Assembly: GCA_028711675.1 (NCBI GenBank)
Contig: JAQTRT010000137.1
Span: 1-8,364, forward strand
Length of the DNA stretch: 8,364 nucleotides
Origin: a bacterium
Lineage (GTDB): Bacteria > Spirochaetota > JAHITG01
Direction of reading: 5' to 3'
The position numbers were made by a program, and so were the translations under genes. Within the stretch, counting starts at the first letter, position 1, and each line of letters starts with the position of its first letter. The notes below the pieces were generated by a model. That model did no database searches and was not told where the DNA came from. It saw only the letters and a list, made by a program, of their open reading frames with translations. Below are positions 1 to 6,274 of this stretch, one piece after another.

Positions 1-1
1 A

Positions 2-487
2 AAAATATTCAACAGAAACGGCGTGGACGTGTTTCAGATCAAGCTGAACGAGAATCTTGTATCCCAGCCCCTGGTCTGCAAGAGCAGGAACAAACAGCCC
101 TTTTTTCTCCAAGCCACGATAGAGAACAATATTTATGCCTTTGACTTCCGGAAACGCCGTAACATCTGGGCCCTCCGCATGGAAGACCGGATCATGGAAA
201 TGAAAGAGGAGGAGACGGATTATGACGGAAACAGCGAGATCTTCGTCCTGACCCGGAACGGAAAGCTTTATATCCTGGACTCCCGGAACGGCGCAATGCT
301 GACCTTGTTCGATCTGCTGCATGATCCGGAAGAGAAGGTTGTCTCCAATCTGTCCCTCTCAGACATGGACCAGGATGATAACCTGGAACTTATCCTGGCC
401 ACAGACAAGGGGAACATGTATAAATACAAACTCATGGTCCTGAATAAAAAATTTATATTAAAAAACCTGTTCCGGATGAAAAAATAA
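2..487 (+). CDS. C-terminal part of a beta-propeller (FG-GAP/VCBS/PQQ-like) repeat protein, 5' truncated
   Basis: The reading frame is open to the window edge, so this is the last 161 residues of a longer protein. A GTG at 23 could serve as a start, but it has no ribosome binding site and lies inside a propeller-like strand pattern. Two blade signatures are visible: DYDGNSEI at about residues 73-80 followed by GKLYILD, and DMDQDDNLEL at about 121-130 followed by ATDKGNMYKYKL. The acidic D-x-D-x-(D/N) loops before a hydrophobic strand are typical of FG-GAP/VCBS calcium-binding propeller repeats. The IYAFDF and IWALRM strands are PQQ-like. Such domains usually act outside the cytoplasm as binding or scaffold modules; the ligand cannot be read from here. 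The stop is one base before the receptor-like gene, so the two are probably co-transcribed and may act together at the envelope. The family call is fairly secure; the function is unknown. Confidence 0.72.
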   Translation, partial: KIFNRNGVDVFQIKLNENLVSQPLVCKSRNKQPFFLQATIENNIYAFDFRKRRNIWALRMEDRIMEMKEEETDYDGNSEIFVLTRNGKLYILDSRNGAMLTLFDLLHDPEEKVVSNLSLSDMDQDDNLELILATDKGNMYKYKLMVLNKKFILKNLFRMKK

Positions 488-488
488 T

Positions 489-2135
489 ATGGAAAAAATA
501 AATTTAGAGAACAAATATTTCAAGATCGAATTCAAACATAATCTTATCACCACCCTGGTCCTCTCGTCCCTGGTCCTGCTTCTGTTCATGGGCTTTGTGT
601 GGTATACGTTCTTCTATTATCAGAAACAGTTCGACAATACCTATAAAAGCCTGTGGGTCCGGAATTTCCAGAAACAGCTTACGGAAATCAATAATTCCGC
701 TGAGGAGAACAAGAAAGAACGGATCAACGAACTGGCCCGTCAGCAGGTCAAAGAAAAATACATTATCTCCATCTGGGTTACGGATAAAGAGAATCAGGTT
801 GTGGCCGCTACAAGCGAAAAACCGTCCGCACCTGAACAGTCTCTCCTGAACCACTTATGGCAGTTCACCCCGGACGGCGAGGTCATGCCTTTCCAGCTCT
901 CCAAGAAGGAAAATGATTACAGTGAAACATTTTTTCCGGTCTACAATGCCCAGAAGACCATCGATTATGTGGCCGGAATCAGAATGACCCGGGGATTCGG
1001 CCGCTTGATCTATATCCCTAAACTTAGTTTGTACATCAATCTTACATATATCCTGGTGATCAGTCTGGGGCTTTTCCTCCTTCTGCTGGTCAACCTGCTC
1101 ACCATTTTCCTGGCCTTATCTTTTAATAAAAGAAACTCCTTCCTTAAAAAAGAACTGCTGAACCAGCTGTATAATTATCATCTGGACACTCTGCCGTTCC
1201 GTTTTGAATTCGAGGAGGGAAAATTTAAGAATAATTTTATTGCCGACTTCATGAAATACCTGAATCATCTTCTGGAAGAGTTCAACCGGAAATCCAGCGA
1301 GAAACAAGCCCTTTCCGACAGGATCAAGCAGGTCATTCCACCGCTCCTTTACCAGGCTTCGGACAGGAAGGAAGAGATCAAGGTCATCGTAAAAGCCGAC
1401 AACACGGAATTATCAAGTTATATCTGGGATCTGTATTTCAGGGAACACGGGATCAGGAACACAGAGCCTTTTTCAGCAGGCCTTTATCATTATTACAAAG
1501 AAAAAGACTCTGATATTATCTTTAAATTCATCGATATTGAACGGAACACCAAAGCCTTCTTCGGCGCCAAGATTTTAGAAGCGGATGTGAATAAAAAAAT
1601 AGTGCTCCTGGCCATGCTGAACCACATACTGAACAACCATAAGGAACACCTGGATCAGGCAGACGGATTCCTGGCCACCGTTAATTCCCTTATCAACCGT
1701 ATGGGCCAGGGTGATTTCCTGCTCCACGCGTTTTACTGCGTGCTCAACAGGGAAACCGGCTATGTCGAAGTAGCATCCACCCATTTTACGCCTCTGATCC
1801 TCTATAAGGCCGGGGCGTCGGAATTCTCCTTTTATTCCTTTAACAGCATGCCGCTGGGTCAGCGGATGAACGATGAATTCCTGAAAGAACTGAAAAAAGA
1901 GTCTTTCCGGCTCTCCCCCCAGGATATCCTTCTCCTCTGCGACAACAACGTGGAGAACCTTTTTAGCCTGGACAACGCTAAATTCGAGACCTACACCCTG
2001 ACCGAAATAATTAAAGAAAATGCAGCGGCATCCGCCGAAGTGATCACGGACAAGATCAAGGAAAAATTAACGCTGTTCTCCGCCGATTTTTCAAGGGTCA
2101 AAGACCTTTTTATGCTTATGATAAAACAATCATGA
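489..2135 (+). CDS. two-pass membrane receptor with a degenerate SpoIIE/RsbU-type (PP2C-like) phosphatase domain
   Basis: This 548-residue protein has membrane segments at about 20-43 and 183-211. Between them lies a 139-residue extracytoplasmic region that resembles a single-Cache/PAS-like sensor (IWVTDKENQVVAATSE near 95-110). A helical linker at about 212-290 precedes a C-terminal domain (about 328-546) laid out like SpoIIE/RsbU phosphatases. Visible landmarks are FYCVLNRETGYVEVAS (415-430), HFTPLILY (432-439) for the usual GHNPPLLL, MPLGQ (454-458), a D485 strand for the usual LLYTDGV, and a final VKDLFMLMI for the usual DD-x-T-L. The first metal site is altered: GLYHYY (331-336) stands where GGDFYD is expected. 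The GHG/GKG after the IDI strand is missing, and TDG has become CDN. I infer a non-catalytic, partner-binding output domain, although weak activity cannot be excluded. It starts one base after the propeller gene with only a weak GGA 12 bases upstream, which suggests translational coupling. Confidence 0.68.
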   Translation: MEKINLENKYFKIEFKHNLITTLVLSSLVLLLFMGFVWYTFFYYQKQFDNTYKSLWVRNFQKQLTEINNSAEENKKERINELARQQVKEKYIISIWVTDKENQVVAATSEKPSAPEQSLLNHLWQFTPDGEVMPFQLSKKENDYSETFFPVYNAQKTIDYVAGIRMTRGFGRLIYIPKLSLYINLTYILVISLGLFLLLLVNLLTIFLALSFNKRNSFLKKELLNQLYNYHLDTLPFRFEFEEGKFKNNFIADFMKYLNHLLEEFNRKSSEKQALSDRIKQVIPPLLYQASDRKEEIKVIVKADNTELSSYIWDLYFREHGIRNTEPFSAGLYHYYKEKDSDIIFKFIDIERNTKAFFGAKILEADVNKKIVLLAMLNHILNNHKEHLDQADGFLATVNSLINRMGQGDFLLHAFYCVLNRETGYVEVASTHFTPLILYKAGASEFSFYSFNSMPLGQRMNDEFLKELKKESFRLSPQDILLLCDNNVENLFSLDNAKFETYTLTEIIKENAAASAEVITDKIKEKLTLFSADFSRVKDLFMLMIKQS

Positions 2136-2142
2136 GGTTCGC

Positions 2143-2532
2143 ATGAAAGACAATCAGTATATCCTGTTCCTATTTGTACTGCTGGCGCTCATCCTGTTGA
2201 ACGCCGTAATCTTCTATAATATCCTCGGCCTGACTTTCTTATTGTATGCCGGTGCCGTCGTTTTTACAGCTGGAATGGTTTTTCTGGGCTATCTGTATTA
2301 CCGGAAGAACATTTCTCCCCTGTCAGGTTACGGGAAAGGACCGTCATCTTCGCAAGGTCCTTGTCCTGACGCCTCTCTTCTGGAGAAAGAAGTAATGATA
2401 GAGAATCTCCAGAGCAGGACCATGCAAAGCCTGGTTCAGCCCGGTTTCGTCCTGCATAAGCGGATCATATTTATTGAATTATTGATCATATTTACTTTAT
2501 TGATCCTTTTGATCATCAGGCGAAGTTTGTAG
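2143..2532 (+). CDS. small three-segment membrane protein, unknown function
   Basis: This 129-residue protein matches no family I recognise. Hydrophobic segments lie at about 6-26, 30-52 and 107-127. The first two form a hairpin, and the third is a C-terminal anchor ending in RRSL. Between them is a polar stretch of about 55 residues: a Gly/Ser/Pro-rich part (KGPSSSQGPCPD, about 65-76) and then a probable short amphipathic helix with acidic and Gln/Met residues (LLEKEVMIENLQSRTMQSL). The ATG has a GAGG at 2134-2137 that overlaps the upstream stop codon with 5-base spacing, so the start is well supported. It sits 7 bases after the phosphatase-like receptor and probably belongs to the same transcript. 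An accessory role for that receptor is inference only. The last segment is encoded by AT-rich, near-repeated codons unlike the rest of the gene. Confidence 0.72.
   Translation: MKDNQYILFLFVLLALILLNAVIFYNILGLTFLLYAGAVVFTAGMVFLGYLYYRKNISPLSGYGKGPSSSQGPCPDASLLEKEVMIENLQSRTMQSLVQPGFVLHKRIIFIELLIIFTLLILLIIRRSL
2463..2505 (+). repeat. imperfect codon-level tandem repeat within the third membrane segment of the small membrane protein
   Basis: A unit beginning GATCATATTTA occurs at 2463-2483 (21 bases) and again at 2484-2501 (18 bases), followed by a further GATC at 2502. The copies differ by a one-codon length change and a few substitutions, so the reading frame is kept. They encode IIFIELL and then IIFTLL. 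The stretch is richer in A+T than its surroundings. It may be slippage-derived duplication or simply the result of repeating hydrophobic residues. Confidence 0.5.
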
Positions 2533-2579
2533 TCTTTTCCTAATTCCCCGCTCTCTGGCCGATAAACATTCCATTCATC

Positions 2580-2584
2580 AGGAG
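2580..2584 (+). promoter_or_regulatory. ribosome binding site that sets the manA start
   Basis: AGGAG lies 7 bases before the ATG at 2592, an ideal spacing. The in-frame TTG at 2586 is only one base from this motif and cannot use it, so the shorter reading frame is preferred. Confidence 0.8.
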
Positions 2585-2591
2585 TTTGACC

Positions 2592-3572
2592 ATGCTGTAT
2601 CCCTTAAAATTCCAGCCTATTTATAAGGAAAAAATCTGGGGCGGGAAGAACCTGATGGCTTACTGCAACAAGGACCTGTCCGGCCGGGAGGACATCGGGG
2701 AATCCTGGGAAATCGCCGACCATTATGAGGACAACAGCATCATCCTGAATGGTGAATTAAAAGGCAGATCCCTGAACGAAGCCCTTAAAGAATTTAAACG
2801 GGACCTGGTAGGCACCAAGCCGGAAGAAAAATTCCTGGACCGTTTCCCCCTCCTGATCAAATTCATCGATGCCCATGATAAATTATCCGTACAGGTCCAT
2901 CCGGATGACCAGTACGCCGAACTTCATGAAAAAGGGGAATACGGCAAGACGGAAATGTGGTATGTGGTGCATGCGGACAGAGGAGCCAAGCTCATCATGG
3001 GCCTGAACCAGAACGTTACTCCGGATGAGTTCAAGCATCACCTGGAGACCAATGACGTAGAGGATATCCTCCAGTATGTTGAGGTCAAGACAGGCGATGT
3101 TCTGTTCATTCCGGCCGGCCGGATCCATGCCATCCTGCCCGGTGTTGTCATCTATGAGGTCCAGCAGAATTCAGACCTTACATACAGGGTTTATGACTGG
3201 GGGCGCATGGGGTTCGACAACCAGCCCAGACCGCTCCATATCGAAAAGTCCATCCAGACCATCAACTTCCGGGATGTCAACCCGAATATCTCCAAGATCC
3301 ATTATTCCCATATCAACACCAATGTCATGGCAAACCTGACCCATTGTCTTTATTTCCACGTGGAAAAATATCTTTTAAACGAAAAGATGAAGTTCATCTC
3401 GGACAGGAGCACTTTCTCCATCTTCAGCGTTATGGATGGTTTCGGGCTGCTGAACTGGGAGAACCGCGAGATCGAACTGAACAAAGGCGACACTGTGCTT
3501 ATACCGGCTGTCCTGGCTTCTTATACGATCTATCCTCAGCCTCTGCTGACCCTGGTCCGCTCCTGTGCCTGA
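2592..3572 (+). CDS. manA: mannose-6-phosphate isomerase, class I (short bacterial form)
   Basis: This zinc enzyme interconverts mannose 6-phosphate and fructose 6-phosphate in the cytoplasm. It feeds mannose into glycolysis or fructose 6-phosphate toward GDP-mannose for surface glycans. The 326-residue length fits the compact Bacillus-type class I form rather than the longer E. coli enzyme. Family landmarks are visible in order: the N-terminal KEKIWGGKNL, GESWEIADH (36-44), SVQVHPDD (99-106), GKTEMWY (118-124), GDVLFIPAGRIHAI (168-181) and YRVYDWGR (198-205). The expected zinc ligands are present: Q101, H103, E121 and H179. The C-terminal cupin half is less conserved, as usual. The start is the ATG with AGGAG 7 bases upstream. 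The gene follows the membrane protein after 53 bases on the same strand, so it may share that transcript; I see no convincing promoter in the gap. No other sugar-nucleotide genes are in view. Confidence 0.95.
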   Translation: MLYPLKFQPIYKEKIWGGKNLMAYCNKDLSGREDIGESWEIADHYEDNSIILNGELKGRSLNEALKEFKRDLVGTKPEEKFLDRFPLLIKFIDAHDKLSVQVHPDDQYAELHEKGEYGKTEMWYVVHADRGAKLIMGLNQNVTPDEFKHHLETNDVEDILQYVEVKTGDVLFIPAGRIHAILPGVVIYEVQQNSDLTYRVYDWGRMGFDNQPRPLHIEKSIQTINFRDVNPNISKIHYSHINTNVMANLTHCLYFHVEKYLLNEKMKFISDRSTFSIFSVMDGFGLLNWENREIELNKGDTVLIPAVLASYTIYPQPLLTLVRSCA

Positions 3573-3625
3573 GGCAGGGACCGGCCCCGGATGCACCGGT
3601 CGTGACCCCTTTCGCGATCCCTCCC
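3573..3625. other. convergent intergenic region with a short inverted repeat
   Basis: This 53-base gap separates the stops of manA (plus strand) and the M48 protease gene (minus strand). It contains a perfect 6-base inverted repeat, GACCGG at 3579-3584 and CCGGTC at 3596-3601, with an 11-base loop. No run of T follows on either strand, so it does not meet the usual pattern of an intrinsic terminator. It might be a weak bidirectional stop aided by Rho, or it may be chance in a GC-rich stretch. Confidence 0.35.
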
Positions 3626-5302
3626 TTATTTTACGATCCTGCCGTACTTCTCATAAATATACTGAAGCACTTCCAGTTTGACCGGCTCCAGCCAGAGAAG
3701 GTCGCACCACACACATTTATCCATGACCAGGGGCAGGAAACCGGTCTTGGAGATCCGGCTTTCTGCCGAGGAATCCACTTCCATATTCCAGTTAAAGAAA
3801 ACCCTGTTCATTTTCCCCCGGCATTTGGGACAGGCGAGCAGGTTCTGTGTCCGTATGGGAATATCTTTCAGCTCTTCTCTGGCATCTTTCAGGAGCAGTT
3901 CAGCCATCTTAACGGTTTCCGGGGAAAAATCCTTTTCTTTCCTCATCAGTATCCGGAGCAGGTCCTTGCGCCGGATCAGCATCCTTCCGCAGCCGGAACA
4001 CTGTTCCAGGGAGTTGGCTTCATATTCCACTGTCTTCAGTCCGGCCGAGCAGTCCGGACAGGCACCTGAAGAGGCCTTGGCCGGTTCCCCTGTTCCCGGA
4101 ATATCATGGAATTCACGGGCCTCACGGGCTAAGACAGCTTTCCCTGCGTCAGACCGTCTCACCCAGGAAGAAGGGGAGAACCATCCCAGACCAGCGATCT
4201 CCGAAAGGGAAAAAGGCCCTTTCCATTTGTTCTCCCTGTCCGCCACATACCATTTCCTCTCCTGTCCGTCCGGAAGAGGGCTCTCTCCGGTTGTTCCTGT
4301 TACGGACTCCTTCTCTTTTCCATCAAGCGACTGAGGGCCGGCATCGGCCAGCTTCAGTAAAACATCGATGCGTTTACCTATTGGCGGATGAACAGAGAAA
4401 AGATCGGAAAAAAGTCCTTCTTCTTCGTCCAGGCTTCCGGAACAAGGGTCTACAATAAAGACAGCGGAGAGATCCTGACCGGTCAGGGTCTCTCCGCGCC
4501 AGCTGCGGGAAATAATATAAAGGGCTTCAGCCAGGCTTAGAGGATCGCGGGTCAGCCTGCTTCCCAGGATATCGGCCCGGTACTCCCTTTCCCGGGAAAG
4601 AAAAATATGAAAAATCTTACCCGCACCGTCCACCAGGGCCAGCAGGAGAGAAACGGGCCGGAAAAGAGAAGCTATGAACCTGGATTCCCGGTTCAGACGA
4701 TCCAGCCAATTTTTTACGATAGTGCTCCGGAGGCTGAACAGGGAACAGATAAGAGTACTGGCTGCAGAATCGCCGTTTAAAAGGTGGGCTGCTTCATGGC
4801 TGACCACGGCCCGGAGCTGGTTCCGGTTCAATTTTGCAAGCAACCCTTCTGTAAATCCAATCACCAGCCGGCCGTTCTGATCTGCCAGTGAAAAGGCATT
4901 AAGGCCAGAGGTGGAGAGAAGGGCGCATTCGAACTTTATCCCTCCGCAGGCAGCGGATGTTTCCTCTATGACATCATAAAGCATCTGGTGATAGCGGTCC
5001 TGCAGCCTCAAAGGTTCGGCCCTGAGCACGTTCAGGATCCCGTTGACAGCGCCGGAAGCACCGGTCTGCCAGTGGATAAAAGCAGCCAGGGATGAAAGGA
5101 GCAGGATGACCAGGACTCCGCGGGTATCAGGGGAGAAGCTCCGGACCAGGGAAAAATCGGGCTCCATAAAATAATTCCAGGCTATCTTGATCAGGGTCCA
5201 CAATAAGAGCGAAGAGAGAAAATAATAAAGTATCAGAAAAAAAAAGAGGCCGCTGATGGACCTGTTCTTCCTTTTTTCAATCTCAAAAAAAGAGGACAGC
5301 AT
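3626..5302 (-). CDS. HtpX-like M48 membrane metalloprotease with C-terminal GYF_2-like domain and two TFIIB-type zinc ribbons
   Basis: This 558-residue predicted inner-membrane zinc protease belongs to the M48 (HtpX/Ste24) group that degrades damaged or misassembled membrane proteins. Hydrophobic segments occur at about 18-44 and 60-78, with a third candidate at about 208-235. The catalytic motif is HEAAH at 169-173. The probable third zinc ligand is E240 in SREREYRAD (236-244), and the family HPPIGKRI appears at 305-312. After a polar linker (about 320-348) comes a GYF_2/DUF4339-like domain (WYVADRENKWKGPFSL, about 351-366, ending near 385). Two C-x2-C pair ribbons like zf-TFIIB follow: C415/C418 with C435/C438, and C491/C494 with C530/C533, the second ending LLWLEPVKLEVL. 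HtpX itself is about 290 residues, so nearly half of this protein is additional. It starts 3 bases after lemA, with a GAGGTGA ribosome binding site inside the lemA 3' end. LemA-M48 pairing is common, which supports the call. The ribbons may bind substrates or partners (inference). Confidence 0.88.
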   Translation of the reverse strand: MLSSFFEIEKRKNRSISGLFFFLILYYFLSSLLLWTLIKIAWNYFMEPDFSLVRSFSPDTRGVLVILLLSSLAAFIHWQTGASGAVNGILNVLRAEPLRLQDRYHQMLYDVIEETSAACGGIKFECALLSTSGLNAFSLADQNGRLVIGFTEGLLAKLNRNQLRAVVSHEAAHLLNGDSAASTLICSLFSLRSTIVKNWLDRLNRESRFIASLFRPVSLLLALVDGAGKIFHIFLSREREYRADILGSRLTRDPLSLAEALYIISRSWRGETLTGQDLSAVFIVDPCSGSLDEEEGLFSDLFSVHPPIGKRIDVLLKLADAGPQSLDGKEKESVTGTTGESPLPDGQERKWYVADRENKWKGPFSLSEIAGLGWFSPSSWVRRSDAGKAVLAREAREFHDIPGTGEPAKASSGACPDCSAGLKTVEYEANSLEQCSGCGRMLIRRKDLLRILMRKEKDFSPETVKMAELLLKDAREELKDIPIRTQNLLACPKCRGKMNRVFFNWNMEVDSSAESRISKTGFLPLVMDKCVWCDLLWLEPVKLEVLQYIYEKYGRIVK

Positions 5303-5305
5303 GGC

Positions 5306-5857
5306 CTATAATCTCACCTCGGTATTCCTGCGCTGGGCCGGGTCTTCCATCTCGAAAAAAGGTTCACCCTGATAACGCGCCAGGCGGGCCATCAGGCTGA
5401 CGGGGAAGCTCTGGATAAAGGAATTGTACTGCATCACTTCATCATTATAATACTGCCTGGCAAAGGAGATCCTGTTCTCCGTCGTTGTCAGTTCTTCCTG
5501 GAGACGGAGCATGTTCTGGTTGGCCTTTAATTCCGGATAGTTCTCCACCAGGGCCAGAAGGGAACGGAGACCGCCGGTCAGCAGGTTCTCGGCCTCTATC
5601 TTCTCTTTCATCGTGGAAGCCTGGATGGCCTGGGTACGCGCTCTGATCACTCTTTCCAGGGTTTGTTTTTCGTAGGCCATATAACCTTTTACGATCTCCA
5701 CCAGATTCGGGATAAGGTCATACCGCCGTTTCAACTGCACGTCGATCTGGGACCAGGCGTTCCTGACCCTTTGAAAAAGAACGACAATACGGTTATAGAT
5801 AAAAATGGACCATAATACAAGTACGCCTATGAGAACAAGGGGAATGTAATGCGGCAT
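5306..5857 (-). CDS. lemA: LemA family membrane protein
   Basis: This 183-residue protein has one N-terminal membrane segment (about 4-23) followed by a mostly helical domain. Landmarks of the LemA family are clear: RVRNAWSQIDVQLKRRYDLI followed by PNLVEIVKGYMAYEKQTLE in the first half, and ENRISFARQYYNDEVMQYN with a following SFPVSLMARL and PFFEM near the end. The molecular role of LemA proteins is not settled; they occur very often beside HtpX-like or TPM-domain proteins. Here the next gene is an M48 protease 3 bases downstream, which fits that pattern. Two starts are possible. I chose the ATG at 5857 because GGAGG (5863-5867) lies 5 bases upstream of it. The in-frame ATG at 5869 would add four residues (MEVI) and has a weaker GAAGG at 5876-5880. 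It follows the DUF1573-like gene by 21 bases, or 9 with the longer start, in a single apparent operon. Confidence 0.95.
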   Translation of the reverse strand: MPHYIPLVLIGVLVLWSIFIYNRIVVLFQRVRNAWSQIDVQLKRRYDLIPNLVEIVKGYMAYEKQTLERVIRARTQAIQASTMKEKIEAENLLTGGLRSLLALVENYPELKANQNMLRLQEELTTTENRISFARQYYNDEVMQYNSFIQSFPVSLMARLARYQGEPFFEMEDPAQRRNTEVRL

Positions 5858-5862
5858 AATAA

Positions 5863-5867
5863 CCTCC
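5863..5867 (-). promoter_or_regulatory. ribosome binding site favouring the shorter lemA start
   Basis: On the minus strand GGAGG is placed 5 bases before the ATG at 5857. It overlaps the alternative upstream ATG at 5869, so a ribosome using that ATG would read through this motif. The choice changes only four N-terminal residues. Confidence 0.6.
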
Positions 5868-5878
5868 ATGCTGATCCT

Positions 5879-6274
5879 TCACCTTGTCAAAAAAAGCCGG
5901 ATGACAAAAAGTTCCTTTTTTTTGCCCAGTATACCTCTGATGAAGATCTTTATTGTGGAATTCCGTCCATCCGGGAATTTATTAAAAATGATCTGAAGAG
6001 GGAAAACGTGCCGGCCCGGGATAAAGGCTTGCTTTCCTTCCGATCCTATCCTGATCCTTCCGGCCGGAAGGATCCTGACATCCATGCAGCTGCAGTCCGC
6101 GGCAATCCCGTTTATTTCCAGAAGACCGGGGGAACGGTTGCTCAACGTGATGATTTTCTTGATTGGTTCCTTCTGTCCGGTCATATTAAAGGAAAAGGAA
6201 TGATACCGGACAGCCTGCAGAACACCCGGCCCGGAAAAAAGAACAAGGATAAGAAGCAAGGTCTTCAGGATCAT
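5879..6274 (-). CDS. exported DUF1573-like Ig-fold protein
   Basis: This 131-residue protein begins with a likely signal peptide (KTLLLILVLFSGPGVLQA, residues 4-21). A beta-rich domain follows, with the DUF1573 pattern: a strand carrying KKIITLSNRSPGLLEINGI (39-57), then DCSCMD (60-65) where the family usually has sCGCT. Next come RILPAGRIRIG and a closing set of strands. The two cysteines C61 and C63 are the only ones in the mature protein. DUF1573 domains are Ig-like (ASH-type) folds, generally in secreted or envelope proteins; a biochemical role is not established. It is predicted to be periplasmic, or cell-surface if exported further. Its ATG overlaps the stop of the upstream secretion-ATPase gene in an ATGA arrangement, so translation is probably coupled. 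That suggests a link to the Tad-type system (inference). The fold call is moderately sure; the family assignment rests on one motif and strand pattern. Confidence 0.68.
   Translation of the reverse strand: MILKTLLLILVLFSGPGVLQAVRYHSFSFNMTGQKEPIKKIITLSNRSPGLLEINGIAADCSCMDVRILPAGRIRIGSEGKQAFIPGRHVFPLQIIFNKFPDGRNSTIKIFIRGILGKKKELFVIRLFLTR

Noticed and set aside
504..854. Minus-strand open frame of 116 codons opposite the receptor gene
   Set aside because: It is antisense to a gene with clear membrane segments and domain layout, and shows no family pattern.
2336..2362. Inverted repeat AAGGACC / GGTCCTT with a 13-base loop
   Set aside because: It lies inside the small membrane protein gene, encodes a Gly/Pro/Ser linker, and has no T tract or regulatory context. 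Chance or codon usage explains it.
2533..2585. Possible promoter for manA in the 53-base gap
   Set aside because: I could not find a -35/-10 pair with sensible spacing; only an isolated GATAAA-like hexamer is present.
2586..2588. TTG start for manA
   Set aside because: It is one base from the AGGAG motif, while the ATG at 2592 has ideal 7-base spacing and gives the family's usual N-terminus.
3344..4334. Long plus-strand open frames of 241 and 218 codons opposite the M48 gene
   Set aside because: They lie antisense to a protein with clear M48, GYF_2-like and zinc-ribbon motifs. Their translations show no family pattern, and the first begins inside manA without a ribosome binding site.
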